Shown: positions 23,871-32,892 of the stretch, piece by piece
How the letters are laid out: each line of letters starts with the position of its first letter
Position numbering within the stretch: position 1 is the stretch's first letter
Source of the DNA: an uncultured Clostridia bacterium
GTDB taxonomy: Bacteria; Bacillota; Clostridia; TANB77; CAG-508
DNA: 64,000 bases
Assembly: GCA_934119935.1 (NCBI GenBank)
Contig: CAKOSX010000008.1
Location: forward strand, 3,297 to 67,296
Direction of reading: 5' to 3'
The notes under the pieces: generated by a model
The model's database searches: none
What the model saw: the letters and a program-made list of their open reading frames with translations, nothing else
Told to the model about the DNA's origin: nothing
Position numbers and translations under genes: made by a program

Positions 23871-24344
23871 ATGAATACGAACATTATCCTCGTGGTTCTC
23901 TCTCTGCTGTTCAACATTATTACAGGAGGCGGCATAGCTTCCGGTAGCACCCCTTCTATGGGTCAAACGGGAAACTTTCCCAACTACCTGATGCAGATGC
24001 TCTATCTGTATGGTGGCTCCATTAACATGGAGCAGAGCAACTGGGACTCTATCGATCAGACGATTGATTTGGGTTCTGGCAGCTACGAATCCTATGGATT
24101 CGGCAAGGGGTCCACAGTAAGGGTTTACGGAAACGTCCGTGATGGTGTCGCATTTGACTTTAGCATAAAGCAGAGTCAGTACGACCACAACCTGGATGTG
24201 ACCAGTCCCGTAGATGGTGTTAAAATCACCACAAGCCAGTATTCGGGGAGCGATTCTGGATATAATATCCACATCGACCCCATCAGCCTCCAGAAAGCAC
24301 TTGAGCTTTTTAGTCAAAGCTTGACATACTTGAATGTAGGCTGA
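23871..24344 (+). CDS. Small exported protein of unknown function
   Basis: 157 aa from ATG 23871, chosen because GGAGG lies 10 nt upstream; the frame is open earlier but begins inside the promoter. The N-terminus MNTNIILVVLSLLFNIITGG is a membrane or signal segment, followed by a Gly/Ser-rich stretch and a polar domain with YGFGKGSTVRVYGNVRDGV and an amphipathic C-terminal helix SLQKALELFSQSL. No family recognised. Coding GC is near 50%, far above the surroundings and matching the convergent Spo0A-domain gene. It has a perfect promoter and a 20-bp-stem terminator, so it is likely highly expressed and monocistronic. Confidence 0.7.
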   Translation: MNTNIILVVLSLLFNIITGGGIASGSTPSMGQTGNFPNYLMQMLYLYGGSINMEQSNWDSIDQTIDLGSGSYESYGFGKGSTVRVYGNVRDGVAFDFSIKQSQYDHNLDVTSPVDGVKITTSQYSGSDSGYNIHIDPISLQKALELFSQSLTYLNVG

Positions 24345-24355
24345 TCTCCGTTAAC

Positions 24356-24402
24356 AAGAAGGTGCCCCTAAGAGCGTTGCTCTTAGGGGCACCTTCTTTT
24401 AT
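24356..24402. terminator. Strong terminator between convergent genes
   Basis: Perfect 20-bp stem (24356-24375 with 24379-24398) with a 3-nt loop, followed by TTAT on the plus strand after CTTCTT. Main terminator of the exported-protein gene; may also stop read-through from the other side. Confidence 0.92.
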
Positions 24403-24411
24403 CATTCCAAT

Positions 24412-24457
24412 CAACAAAAAGTGGTGCGGAACCACCAATTTCTGGCAGTTCCACACC
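24412..24457 (-). terminator. Terminator of the Spo0A-domain gene
   Basis: Minus-strand stem GGTGTGGAAC/GTTCCGCACC (24423-24457, one G-U) followed by ACTTTTTGTT. Confidence 0.82.
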
Positions 24458-24462
24458 TGGAT

Positions 24463-24924
24463 TCACCTCATCATTCTAAAGTCCTCCGAGATACGGGAAA
24501 TAAATTCCCAGTTGGTCGGGCGGTTTCTGGCAAACTTGCCAAAGAGCCTTTTTAATGCTCTTGTATTGCCCCTTTCCCATGTCAGCTCAACGGCATGCCG
24601 CATTGCTCTCTCAACCCTACTGCTCGTCGTGTTGAACTTTTCTGCCACTGCAGGATAGATGTCGATGGTCATCATCAGCTCATCTCCCGTATTTTCCATA
24701 TACGTAGTAATGGCGCTGATGTAGTACTTGAACCCCTTAACATTGGTAGGCATACCAAGGCTCATAAGGTATTCAGCCACTTCTCTCTCTTTTTCCTGCT
24801 GCTTGATTTCAGCAATGTCTTCGTTATCATCTTCAGCATCGCCTAACATAGCATCAATCTTTTCGATGCAGTTGCACATCTCTTTCCGCATCTTGTTTAG
24901 CGTCCGGATTTCTTCTTTAGTCAT
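24463..24924 (-). CDS. Stand-alone Spo0A C-terminal DNA-binding domain protein
   Basis: 153 aa. An N-terminal charged coiled-coil-like segment (LNKMRKEMCNCIEKIDAMLG...EIKQQEKEREVAEYL) replaces the receiver domain. Residues about 52-150 follow the Spo0A effector domain: LGMPTNVKGFKYYISAI, YPAVAEKFNTTSSRVERAMRHAVE with the recognition helix, WERGNTRALKRLFG and RPTNWEFISRISEDFR. There is no phosphoacceptor Asp, so it cannot be switched by phosphorelay in the Spo0A manner. Coding GC is high relative to neighbours. AAAGGAG ribosome site and own consensus promoter. It may compete for or share 0A boxes with true Spo0A; role unknown. Confidence 0.85.
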   Translation of the reverse strand: MTKEEIRTLNKMRKEMCNCIEKIDAMLGDAEDDNEDIAEIKQQEKEREVAEYLMSLGMPTNVKGFKYYISAITTYMENTGDELMMTIDIYPAVAEKFNTTSSRVERAMRHAVELTWERGNTRALKRLFGKFARNRPTNWEFISRISEDFRMMR

Positions 24925-24952
24925 TTCGGTTTCTCCTTTTATTTATGTAATT

Positions 24953-25003
24953 TCAGGACATCCCTGATATATATATAATACAACTTTTTAAGCATTATGT
25001 CAA
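24953..25003 (-). promoter_or_regulatory. Promoter of the Spo0A-domain gene with palindrome at the start site
   Basis: TTGACA (24998-25003), 17-bp spacer, TATTAT (24975-24980). A palindrome TCAGG-GATGT-CCTGA (24953-24967) begins where transcription should start, so it is either an operator or a 5'-end RNA hairpin. Confidence 0.8.
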
Positions 25004-25079
25004 TTTTTTACCATTTACTGTGATTCAGATTTTTTCAAATAACTCGGTTTTCTTTCAATAAATCATTAAAGCTATAAAA

Positions 25080-26087
25080 TTATCTATTGTTGTTTTCTTC
25101 AACTATATTTGTAATTTCCTTCAATTTATCTTCCAACAATTTCTTATCTATCAGATTCAGTGTATATTGAGATACCATAGTTGGTGACATACTTCTGCTC
25201 ATTGCATATTCAACTACTTGTTCATTTTTACTTGCACACAAAATTACACCTACACTTGGATTCTCACTTTCTTTTTTCTCTTGTCTATCTAATGCTTCCA
25301 AATAAAAGTCCATTTTCGAAATATATTCTGGCTTAAAATCATCTGTTTTAAGTTCAAAAGCAACTAAACAACTTAATGCTCTATTATAAAATAATAAATC
25401 AATATAAAAATCTGCATTTCCAACTTGTACTCTGTATTCTTCTCCAATATAAGTAAAATCTTTTCCTATTTCTAATATAAAATCTTTCATATTAGAAATA
25501 ATTGACTTCTTTAAATCTCTTTCTGAATATTGGTTTGGTAGATCTAAAAATTCTAAACTATAAGTGTCCAATATTCTAGTATTAGGATAATCTTCTTCTC
25601 CAACTGCCTTTGATAAGCTTTGATTTGCTTTTCCCTCTGATAGCATATATCTATAAAAATATCCACTTGAAATTTGTCTATCCAATTCTCTAGCTGTATA
25701 ATTGTTCTTTATGCACATTTTTATATAAAATTCTTTCTCTTCAATAGATTTAGTGGAACTCAAAATCTTTACATTATTACTCCAACTAATTTGTGTCAAC
25801 AGTGTTGACACAAATTCATTATCTTTGTATGTTTCATAAAATTGCTTCATTCTATATATTCCACGTCTAGTAAATCCTCTCATTGTAGGATATTCTCTTT
25901 TCATAAATTCTACTAACTTGTCTACAATTTTATCTCCCCAGTTAGAATCCTTTACCTTCTCACTTATATATTTTCCAAAGTCCCAATATAAGGAGATTAG
26001 TTCTTCATTTACTTTTTTGTAAGCATTTTGTCTTCTTGTTTCAATCATGTTAATAATTTCAGAAAAATTAATTTCTAAATCATTCAT
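25080..26087 (-). CDS. YhcG-type (DUF1016) PD-(D/E)XK nuclease family protein
   Basis: 335 aa. The N-terminal DUF1016 helical domain (residues ~1-150, with the ISLYWDFGKYISEK and TRRGIYRMKQFYETY stretches) precedes the YhcG C-terminal nuclease domain. Its catalytic pattern is GNADFYIDLLFYNRALSCLVAFELK (Asp about 232, ELK about 247-249). The family is widespread, often linked to phage, mobile elements or restriction, with no agreed function. ATG start; AAAGGCGG upstream. Here it is flanked by the Spo0A-domain gene and queH, without restriction or phage genes. Confidence 0.85.
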   Translation of the reverse strand: MNDLEINFSEIINMIETRRQNAYKKVNEELISLYWDFGKYISEKVKDSNWGDKIVDKLVEFMKREYPTMRGFTRRGIYRMKQFYETYKDNEFVSTLLTQISWSNNVKILSSTKSIEEKEFYIKMCIKNNYTARELDRQISSGYFYRYMLSEGKANQSLSKAVGEEDYPNTRILDTYSLEFLDLPNQYSERDLKKSIISNMKDFILEIGKDFTYIGEEYRVQVGNADFYIDLLFYNRALSCLVAFELKTDDFKPEYISKMDFYLEALDRQEKKESENPSVGVILCASKNEQVVEYAMSRSMSPTMVSQYTLNLIDKKLLEDKLKEITNIVEENNNR

Positions 26088-26195
26088 AAAAAAATACCGC
26101 CTTTCCTTTTTTATTTAGTTCTTACTGCGTATTTTTCTACTATTAACCTGCATTTATTGCTCCTTATAAACTATTAATCGCATTCTATATTAGAT

Positions 26196-26765
26196 TTATT
26201 TTGATGTCAATATATTTTCTTTATCACGCTTGATTTGCTTAGCGTATCTATCCTCCTCACTGAACACACATCCGCAATATTTTTGCATATATAGCCCTAA
26301 GTCGTGAGCCTTCTGATGTCCTTCCCAGAATCCAACTCTAAAATCTCTGTATAAAAAATCTATTCCATATTCTTTACTGTATTGCTCCATTAATTTTTTT
26401 ATAAAATCATGCTTTTGATATATGCTGTATAGCAATGTGGTAGTAACAGTGTCATAACCATGTTCTTTTGCGTATTCAAATGTTTTTCTTAGTCTTACTG
26501 GATAGCAGTAATTAACACATCTTGCATTTAAATTCTTCACAGCTTCCTTGCAAAACGCATCTAAGCCATATTCTTCTTCGAATATGGCTTGTACATTTAT
26601 TGATTTTGTATATTCTTTTAGGCAGTCTCTACGTGCTTTGTATTCCGTGTATGGGTGGATATTTGGATTATACCAATATACTGTTGGTTCTATTCCTTCT
26701 TCTCTCAACTTGTCTATGCAGTACACACTACATGGTGCACAGCAAGTATGCATTAGTAATTTCAT
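26196..26765 (-). CDS. queH: Epoxyqueuosine reductase QueH
   Basis: 189 aa. It reduces epoxyqueuosine to queuosine at the wobble base of tRNAs; QueH is the iron-sulphur alternative to QueG. Motifs: LLMHTCCAPCS (Cys pair, residues 8-12), WYNPNIHPYTEY, ARCVNYCYPVRL, TTTLLYSIYQKHD and YCGCVFSEEDRY. AAGGAG about 12 nt before ATG. It stands 24 nt downstream of the DUF2142 gene and probably rides on that transcript. Confidence 0.93.
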   Translation of the reverse strand: MKLLMHTCCAPCSVYCIDKLREEGIEPTVYWYNPNIHPYTEYKARRDCLKEYTKSINVQAIFEEEYGLDAFCKEAVKNLNARCVNYCYPVRLRKTFEYAKEHGYDTVTTTLLYSIYQKHDFIKKLMEQYSKEYGIDFLYRDFRVGFWEGHQKAHDLGLYMQKYCGCVFSEEDRYAKQIKRDKENILTSK

Positions 26766-26789
26766 TGTTAGTTTCTGCTCCTTTCAGTT

Positions 26790-28730
26790 TTATAAGTGAA
26801 ATATTATAACACCAAATATAATGTATGTAAGGAATATTAAACTATATAGACATATTATTTTTATTAATTTATCTTGGCTATATTCACTCTTAGCCTTAAT
26901 ATCACCCAGTAACAATAACATTATTGGCATTATTGGAATAAAATATCTGCCTTGTATTCCTTGTATTTCTGGACTTTCTATTTGAGTCCACTGTACATAA
27001 AGAGAGCAGAATATTAACCCAATAATTGTTACAGCTATTATTCCTAATACTATTTTTTGTTTGTTAGAAAACTTGTCTTTTATACTTTGATCAGTTAGTG
27101 TTACGAACATAGTTAATGCTATAAATGCTATAACAAATGTAGTTCCATCTACCTGGTCTCCCCATTCTAATTGATTTCCAAAAGCACTTAACAAGTATTT
27201 ATTTGAATTGTTGTTTGTAGTGTATAATACCATTTGACCAAATTTTATTGGATTTTTTATAGCTTCTAGTATCATTTGGCTTCCCGATTCTCCACCTCTT
27301 GAAATTAAGATGCTAAACCCAAATATTAGCCATGTAATATTTATTAGTATTGTCAAGAATATGACTAATATATCTTCTTTTATTTTTTCGTTTAGCCCAC
27401 CATACTTTTCCTTTGGTATTACTAATATTAATAATACTAGAGGGAAATATACTATTTTACAACATGCTATTATGCAGGATAATATGCCAATAATTATCTT
27501 ATGCTTTGTACTCAGTGTTTTTATCTCTTTATTAAATGCAAGATTTAATATATACGCTATGAAAAAATAACATATTGCGATAGTAAATCCATCAGAAGAA
27601 AGAGTACTAAATCCTTCTATAGCAATAGGTATCATCGAGGCAAGTAACAAAATTTTCTTACCAAATGGCATCATCTTTATAGCTTTATATAGCAATATCA
27701 TTGAAATAATAATGTTACTAAGCCTTCCAAGATATATAAATGTAACAGGGTTCTTTGTTATCAATTTTGCCAAAAACAGCCCTACAAGAGTGCCTGTATA
27801 TTGAACCGGGTTATAAATTGATGTAGTTGTTATCCCTACACACGCTTTAACATTAGAATCTATTTTTTCATTACATTTCGATATTTCATAATAAGGTTTA
27901 TTAATTTTACTACCTATTGTCTCAAATGTGTTCTTAAATGCGGCTGGTGCCATAATTTGATTTCCAACTAATATTTCACCATTGACAATTCCATATTCTC
28001 TATAAAACTGAGGTGTTTCATCATGTCCACTTCCTAATGGTATTACTAAAGACATCATAATACAAAACATTGGAACAATCAGTAAAAAAACATTTTCTTC
28101 TTTTATGTCTGTTTTATCTAAAATATATGATGCAATCAAGAATACTATAATTTCCAAGATTATTACTAATGTTATTATCAAAAGATGTTCTTCTTTACTA
28201 TAATATCCTAGTCTCAAATATATTTCCTTATCAATTTGCTCTCCATCCATAGTCGCTTTAGTTGAATCACCTATGTTTTTAAAGTAAGGCAAATATCGTG
28301 CACTTGTATTGTATGAAACAGTTATTTTGTATGTTTTATCTTTAGAATGTTTTTGAACATCAAAATTGACTTTATATGATAGACTATATTGTAAATTTTC
28401 AACTCCAATACTCTTCTCACAAATTACATTTCCAGTGTCTACTTCTTCAATTTTTATATTTATAATTTGTGATAAATCATAATACATTTTCAGTTCTCTA
28501 TAAAAGTTAATGTAAACATAGTTTAGCCCATCATGTTGTGAAGTAAATGTCTGTTCTTCTTTTATATCAGAATTTTCTGATTTTCCACTATAATCATAGC
28601 ATATTAAATAATATTTTTCATTTTCGCTAAGTTCATACTTTGTAGTTTCCACTCTATATTTATACTCTATCAATAAAAATAAAAATATCAATACTATTCC
28701 AAATATTATTTTTATCTTTTTGTTTTTCAT
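26790..28730 (-). CDS. DUF2142-family polytopic membrane protein
   Basis: 646 aa with an N-terminal helix, a ~130-residue outer domain and at least ten further membrane helices. The DUF2142 signature is the VPLGSGHDETPQFYREYG stretch near residue 235 (acidic pair DE as in GT-C enzymes). Family members occur in surface-polysaccharide loci and are thought to be GT-C-like glycosyltransferases; the donor is presumably a polyprenyl-phosphate sugar, which the GT2/TagO genes upstream could make. Ribosome site GGGGAT, ATG start. Confidence 0.82.
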   Translation of the reverse strand: MKNKKIKIIFGIVLIFLFLLIEYKYRVETTKYELSENEKYYLICYDYSGKSENSDIKEEQTFTSQHDGLNYVYINFYRELKMYYDLSQIINIKIEEVDTGNVICEKSIGVENLQYSLSYKVNFDVQKHSKDKTYKITVSYNTSARYLPYFKNIGDSTKATMDGEQIDKEIYLRLGYYSKEEHLLIITLVIILEIIVFLIASYILDKTDIKEENVFLLIVPMFCIMMSLVIPLGSGHDETPQFYREYGIVNGEILVGNQIMAPAAFKNTFETIGSKINKPYYEISKCNEKIDSNVKACVGITTTSIYNPVQYTGTLVGLFLAKLITKNPVTFIYLGRLSNIIISMILLYKAIKMMPFGKKILLLASMIPIAIEGFSTLSSDGFTIAICYFFIAYILNLAFNKEIKTLSTKHKIIIGILSCIIACCKIVYFPLVLLILVIPKEKYGGLNEKIKEDILVIFLTILINITWLIFGFSILISRGGESGSQMILEAIKNPIKFGQMVLYTTNNNSNKYLLSAFGNQLEWGDQVDGTTFVIAFIALTMFVTLTDQSIKDKFSNKQKIVLGIIAVTIIGLIFCSLYVQWTQIESPEIQGIQGRYFIPIMPIMLLLLGDIKAKSEYSQDKLIKIICLYSLIFLTYIIFGVIIFHL

Positions 28731-28775
28731 TATATATCCCCTAGTCTATGTCTAAATTTTTAATTATTTTATCAA

Positions 28776-30113
28776 TTATTTATTTTCCGTTATTTTTTCT
28801 GCAATTATTAATATACATATTACTGTTATGCACAATATTCTATATGTCAAAAATGGATGCATCATTGAATGTTGCTTTAATACAAAATACCAAGCAAATG
28901 GAAGCATTCCAATAAAAAGATATGGTAAAACTGTTTTTACATTTTCTTTAATATTGATTTTTTTATTTCTATTTATTATCAACTTTATAATTGTATACAC
29001 TGCAATTATTACCATAGAAGTCGAAATCACAAAGCATGATAAAAATGTCAAATTTCTTTTTACTACATTCGCATAAGATATTTCTGAGTTTTTAGTTCTA
29101 AATTTTGCTTGTGTAATTGCATTTTGAATTATCTGTCTGTTACATATTATTGATGTTATTAGCCATTTAGTAACCCATGTTATTCCATATCCTATTGTCC
29201 AACATGTACATAGTTTTATAAATGCAAGTACGTTTTCTTTTACAGATTTCTTTTTACTCTCCGACAACAAGAAGTATATTGCAAGTGGCATACCAAGTGT
29301 AACAAGTGGCGCTGTCAGTAAATCCATAAATACTGTTATTGAACCAATCACAAAAAAATTTATTCCTATATTTTTTTCAACATCTTTTTTCAATAGTAAG
29401 TATATTGATGATATTACAGCTATGAAAAATACTACTATCTCATTAAAAGACTGTGTCGTTACAAATATATTAGCTGAAACAAGTCCTAATAAAAATATTA
29501 TTGCAATCTTTATATTCAATTTTTTCGTTAGCAAGTACATCATCCAACCAACTAATGCAATCATTAAGCATAAAAGTACTATTCTTATTCCTTGATAAGT
29601 TGTAAGAACCAATAAAGGTCTTAATATTACCAAATATCCATGCCAATATCTTGCATATTCATATGAATCTGTTATATTTTCTCCATGCATCAGTCCATAT
29701 AATTCAGCAGTTTGAAATACATTTTCTTTTTCATCAACATAGTTTTTTGATGCGCCTAAATTATATTGTTGGTCTACATGTTCCAATAAAGTTTGACCGG
29801 GTATATAATTTTTTCTATCTAGCAAAGAACTTTCTAAAGGCGTTCTTGAATCTATTGAATATGCTGTATTAATCATCAGCGCATCAGTAAATAGAAATAA
29901 ATATACACCTTTATAACCTAAATCTATGAGTTTCTTTTCTCCCTCTTCATTAAGTATTTCCGAGCTCTTTATAACATTATTCTTCATCCAATTTGATGGA
30001 ATAAGACTCGTACCAATAAGTGATAGCATATATACACAAATTAAAATTATAAATACTAACACATATTTTACTCCCTGAATGATATGATTCTTTATTGATT
30101 TTTCTATTTTCAT
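28776..30113 (-). CDS. Polytopic membrane protein of the glycan locus, family not recognised
   Basis: 445 aa with about ten hydrophobic segments. The first (YVLVFIILICVYMLSLIGTSL) is followed by a ~130-residue extracytoplasmic loop containing DALMINTAYSIDSRTPLE and ARYWHGYLVILRPLL, then clustered helices to a basic C-terminus. The layout (one helix, big loop with charged and aromatic residues, then many helices) is that of GT-C enzymes, and its neighbours are GT-C-like, so it may transfer a sugar outside the cell. GAGG ribosome site; 45-nt gap to the DUF2142 gene. Confidence 0.65.
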   Translation of the reverse strand: MKIEKSIKNHIIQGVKYVLVFIILICVYMLSLIGTSLIPSNWMKNNVIKSSEILNEEGEKKLIDLGYKGVYLFLFTDALMINTAYSIDSRTPLESSLLDRKNYIPGQTLLEHVDQQYNLGASKNYVDEKENVFQTAELYGLMHGENITDSYEYARYWHGYLVILRPLLVLTTYQGIRIVLLCLMIALVGWMMYLLTKKLNIKIAIIFLLGLVSANIFVTTQSFNEIVVFFIAVISSIYLLLKKDVEKNIGINFFVIGSITVFMDLLTAPLVTLGMPLAIYFLLSESKKKSVKENVLAFIKLCTCWTIGYGITWVTKWLITSIICNRQIIQNAITQAKFRTKNSEISYANVVKRNLTFLSCFVISTSMVIIAVYTIIKLIINRNKKINIKENVKTVLPYLFIGMLPFAWYFVLKQHSMMHPFLTYRILCITVICILIIAEKITENK

Positions 30114-30129
30114 AGTTTTCCTCTATTCA

Positions 30130-31140
30130 TCATAATTGTAATTGATAAGACGCCCCAATATGTTTGTATGCCGCTGGAAGTGGAACTCTTCCTCTTTGTG
30201 TTCTTGATATAAATCCTATTTGTATCAAATAAGGCTCATATACATCTTCTAGCGTATCTATGTCCTCTCCCACAGTCGTTGCTAACGCTTCTATTCCAAT
30301 TGGTTTTCCTTGATATTTTATTATCATTGTCTCTAAAATTTTTCTATCTATTTCATCAAGACCAAGCTCGTCTATTTCGAGTTTGTTTAATGCTGTTTTC
30401 GCAATTTTCAAGTTTACGCTACCATCGCCTAAAACTGTTGCATAGTCTCTAACCCTTTTTAGTAATCTATTCGCTATTCTTGGGGTTCCTCTAGATCTTC
30501 TTGCAATTTCCAGACTCGATTCTTCATCTATATTTATGTCCAAAATTCTTGCTGACCTTTTTATTATTGTTACAAGGTCTTGGTCTGAATATAGTTCTAA
30601 TCTATGTACTATTCCAAACCTATCTCTTAGTGGTGTAGTTAAAGAACCTGCCTTAGTTGTTGCGCCAATTAAAGTAAATTTAGGTAGATTTAATCTAATA
30701 GATTTTGCAGTAGGTCCTTTACCAATTATTATATCTAAAACATAATCTTCAAGTGCAGGATACAAAATTTCTTCAATGCTTTTATTTATTCTATGGATTT
30801 CATCTATGAATAAAACATCGTTTTCCTGTAAATTTGTGAGTATTGCAGCTAAATCACCAGGCTTTGTTATTGCCGGCCCTGTTGTGACTTTAAGCTTAGA
30901 CCCCATTTCATTTGCAATTATTCCTGCAAGGGTTGTTTTACCAAGTCCTGGAGGGCCATATAACAATACATGATCCAATGGTTCTCCTCTTTGCTTTGCA
31001 GCTTCTATATATACTTTCATGCTTTCTTTTACTTTGGTCTGACCAATGTATTCCTCCAGCAACTGTGGGCGTAGAGTTGTCTCTAGTTTTTCTTCATTAT
31101 TATCTGTAATTTCCGGATTTATTACTAAGTTTTCCTTCAT
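30130..31140 (-). CDS. ruvB: Holliday junction branch migration helicase RuvB
   Basis: 336 aa, full length. AAA+ motor of RuvABC that drives branch migration. RPQLLEEYIGQ at the N-terminus, Walker A GPPGLGKTTLAG (about residues 61-72), Walker B LFIDEIHR (about 114), sensor GATTKAGSLTTPLRDRFG, and the winged-helix end with GLDEIDRKIL and ISRTQRGRVPL. AGAGG ribosome site. Unexpectedly it lies inside the glycan gene cluster, 13 nt from the GT39 gene and 16 nt from the membrane-protein gene; ruvA is not adjacent. Confidence 0.97.
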   Translation of the reverse strand: MKENLVINPEITDNNEEKLETTLRPQLLEEYIGQTKVKESMKVYIEAAKQRGEPLDHVLLYGPPGLGKTTLAGIIANEMGSKLKVTTGPAITKPGDLAAILTNLQENDVLFIDEIHRINKSIEEILYPALEDYVLDIIIGKGPTAKSIRLNLPKFTLIGATTKAGSLTTPLRDRFGIVHRLELYSDQDLVTIIKRSARILDINIDEESSLEIARRSRGTPRIANRLLKRVRDYATVLGDGSVNLKIAKTALNKLEIDELGLDEIDRKILETMIIKYQGKPIGIEALATTVGEDIDTLEDVYEPYLIQIGFISRTQRGRVPLPAAYKHIGASYQLQL

Positions 31141-31153
31141 TTTGTAAGCCTCT

Positions 31154-32842
31154 CTAGTAATTTTTTATTATTTTATAATCTCCATATTCATATGTCGTCG
31201 TATCTTGATTTTCAAGTTTTTCAATATTGTTTGTATATCTTTTATTTATAACCACTAAATGCTTTTCTTTACTATTTATATATTCAATCATATCATCATC
31301 TAATGGTCTTCCGAAAAAGCTGTAATTCATAAATGATGCAATTGATGCACTATGTGCTAGATATATTCCATAATTTTTATTTTTTATTTCATCTAATTCA
31401 TATGGTGATATCTTCTTATGTAGCAGAGTATATATATAGGGTTCAGCTTTATACCACACAACAAAATATTTATCTGCATCTTCATTATTTTCATTTGCTT
31501 CAATCTCTTTTGTAATAGCCGTCAATTCTTTATCCGCATATCTTTTATTAAAATTTGTTTCATATTTTGAAGTATCAAAATATTCTACTTCAAAATTAAC
31601 AAACAACACGCATAACATAGTAAGCGTCATTATTGGTATTACATAAGATTTTTCACATACTTTTATTATTCCTAATGTTATTACATATAGTAATAGAAAA
31701 TATACAATATTGATTTTATTAACAGTTCCAACCTCTACCATTAAATTTGATATATATAACACAAGAAATGCAACTGTGATAAATCCATTGAAGTTGAATT
31801 TTCTATCTCTTAAACTATATATAAAACTCGTTATTCCATCTATTAATCCAACTATAAAGAATGGAATTTCAAATAGATATATACTGTGTTCATTTAAAAA
31901 TACAGTGCTTATAGACTCAGTACCAAGTTTCCATATATTTGATATCTTTATCTCGCCTTCTCTATAAAATGGTAGTTTTGGAATTGTAAATATTCCCAAC
32001 CTTGTTTCTGTTACATATCCATGATTCAATAATATTAGATAAATAAATGGTATCGCAAATATTGCGATTGGAATTCCAAGTATTATTATTTGCTTGAAAT
32101 TTATTTTCTTCATATACAACGAATAAGTAATATAAAAGGCCAAAAATATTGGAATCAACATCCACGAAAGTGCATATGTATACAAGGTTATTCCTATAGA
32201 TATTCCTGCAATTGCATAATGCCAATTTTTCTTTGCCGTAAGTAACAATAAAATATCAAGCATCATCATAGGTGCTAATAAATTACAATCTAATCCTTGC
32301 CTAGATGCTTCTATATGCCATGGACATATAATTATTATAAAAGCATATAATAAGGCATTCTTCTTATCTTTAAATTTGTTAACAACGATGTATGAAACAA
32401 TGATTCCCATTATAAAGAATATTAGCTCTGGTAATCTGTATGATATAATATTTGCCCCGAATAATTTTATAAAAGGAACAGTTGAATATGCATATAATGA
32501 ACTCTGACCTCCGCCAAAGTTTATAAGATATAGTGGTAGCTTGTTTAAATATCTATCTACTCCATAGTTAGCCAAGCAGTATGCGTCATATGCAGCACCT
32601 GCTTCGTCAACCCCTATGTTTTGTGGTATTGATCCAAATTTATAAAATCTTGTTATCGCCGTTACTATTATAAGTACCGCCAAAATCCATTTATAATATT
32701 TATTTATGAAATTGTCTTTTTTACTTTCTATGGAATCTATCTTGTCTTTATATATGTTGTGCTCTATCATATATTTTTGAATTAGTTTTACAACTAATAT
32801 TATAAAAAATATTATTATACCTATAATTATTTCTATTTTCAT
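31154..32842 (-). CDS. GT39-type (PMT/ArnT-like) membrane glycosyltransferase
   Basis: 562 aa with about eleven membrane helices. The first outer loop holds IPQNIGVDEAGAAYDAYCLA, with the acidic pair DE typical of GT-C lipid-linked-sugar transferases, and a C-terminal outer domain of ~150 residues ends in NKRYTNNIEKLENQD. It likely transfers a sugar from a polyprenyl-phosphate carrier to a surface polymer or protein. GGGG ribosome site before ATG. It is immediately downstream of a GT2 that could make the lipid-linked donor. Confidence 0.8.
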   Translation of the reverse strand: MKIEIIIGIIIFFIILVVKLIQKYMIEHNIYKDKIDSIESKKDNFINKYYKWILAVLIIVTAITRFYKFGSIPQNIGVDEAGAAYDAYCLANYGVDRYLNKLPLYLINFGGGQSSLYAYSTVPFIKLFGANIISYRLPELIFFIMGIIVSYIVVNKFKDKKNALLYAFIIIICPWHIEASRQGLDCNLLAPMMMLDILLLLTAKKNWHYAIAGISIGITLYTYALSWMLIPIFLAFYITYSLYMKKINFKQIIILGIPIAIFAIPFIYLILLNHGYVTETRLGIFTIPKLPFYREGEIKISNIWKLGTESISTVFLNEHSIYLFEIPFFIVGLIDGITSFIYSLRDRKFNFNGFITVAFLVLYISNLMVEVGTVNKINIVYFLLLYVITLGIIKVCEKSYVIPIMTLTMLCVLFVNFEVEYFDTSKYETNFNKRYADKELTAITKEIEANENNEDADKYFVVWYKAEPYIYTLLHKKISPYELDEIKNKNYGIYLAHSASIASFMNYSFFGRPLDDDMIEYINSKEKHLVVINKRYTNNIEKLENQDTTTYEYGDYKIIKNY

Positions 32843-32892
32843 CTTTTTCCCCAGTATTTCTTATGTTTTTATATTTTTATCTTTCTAAAGAA

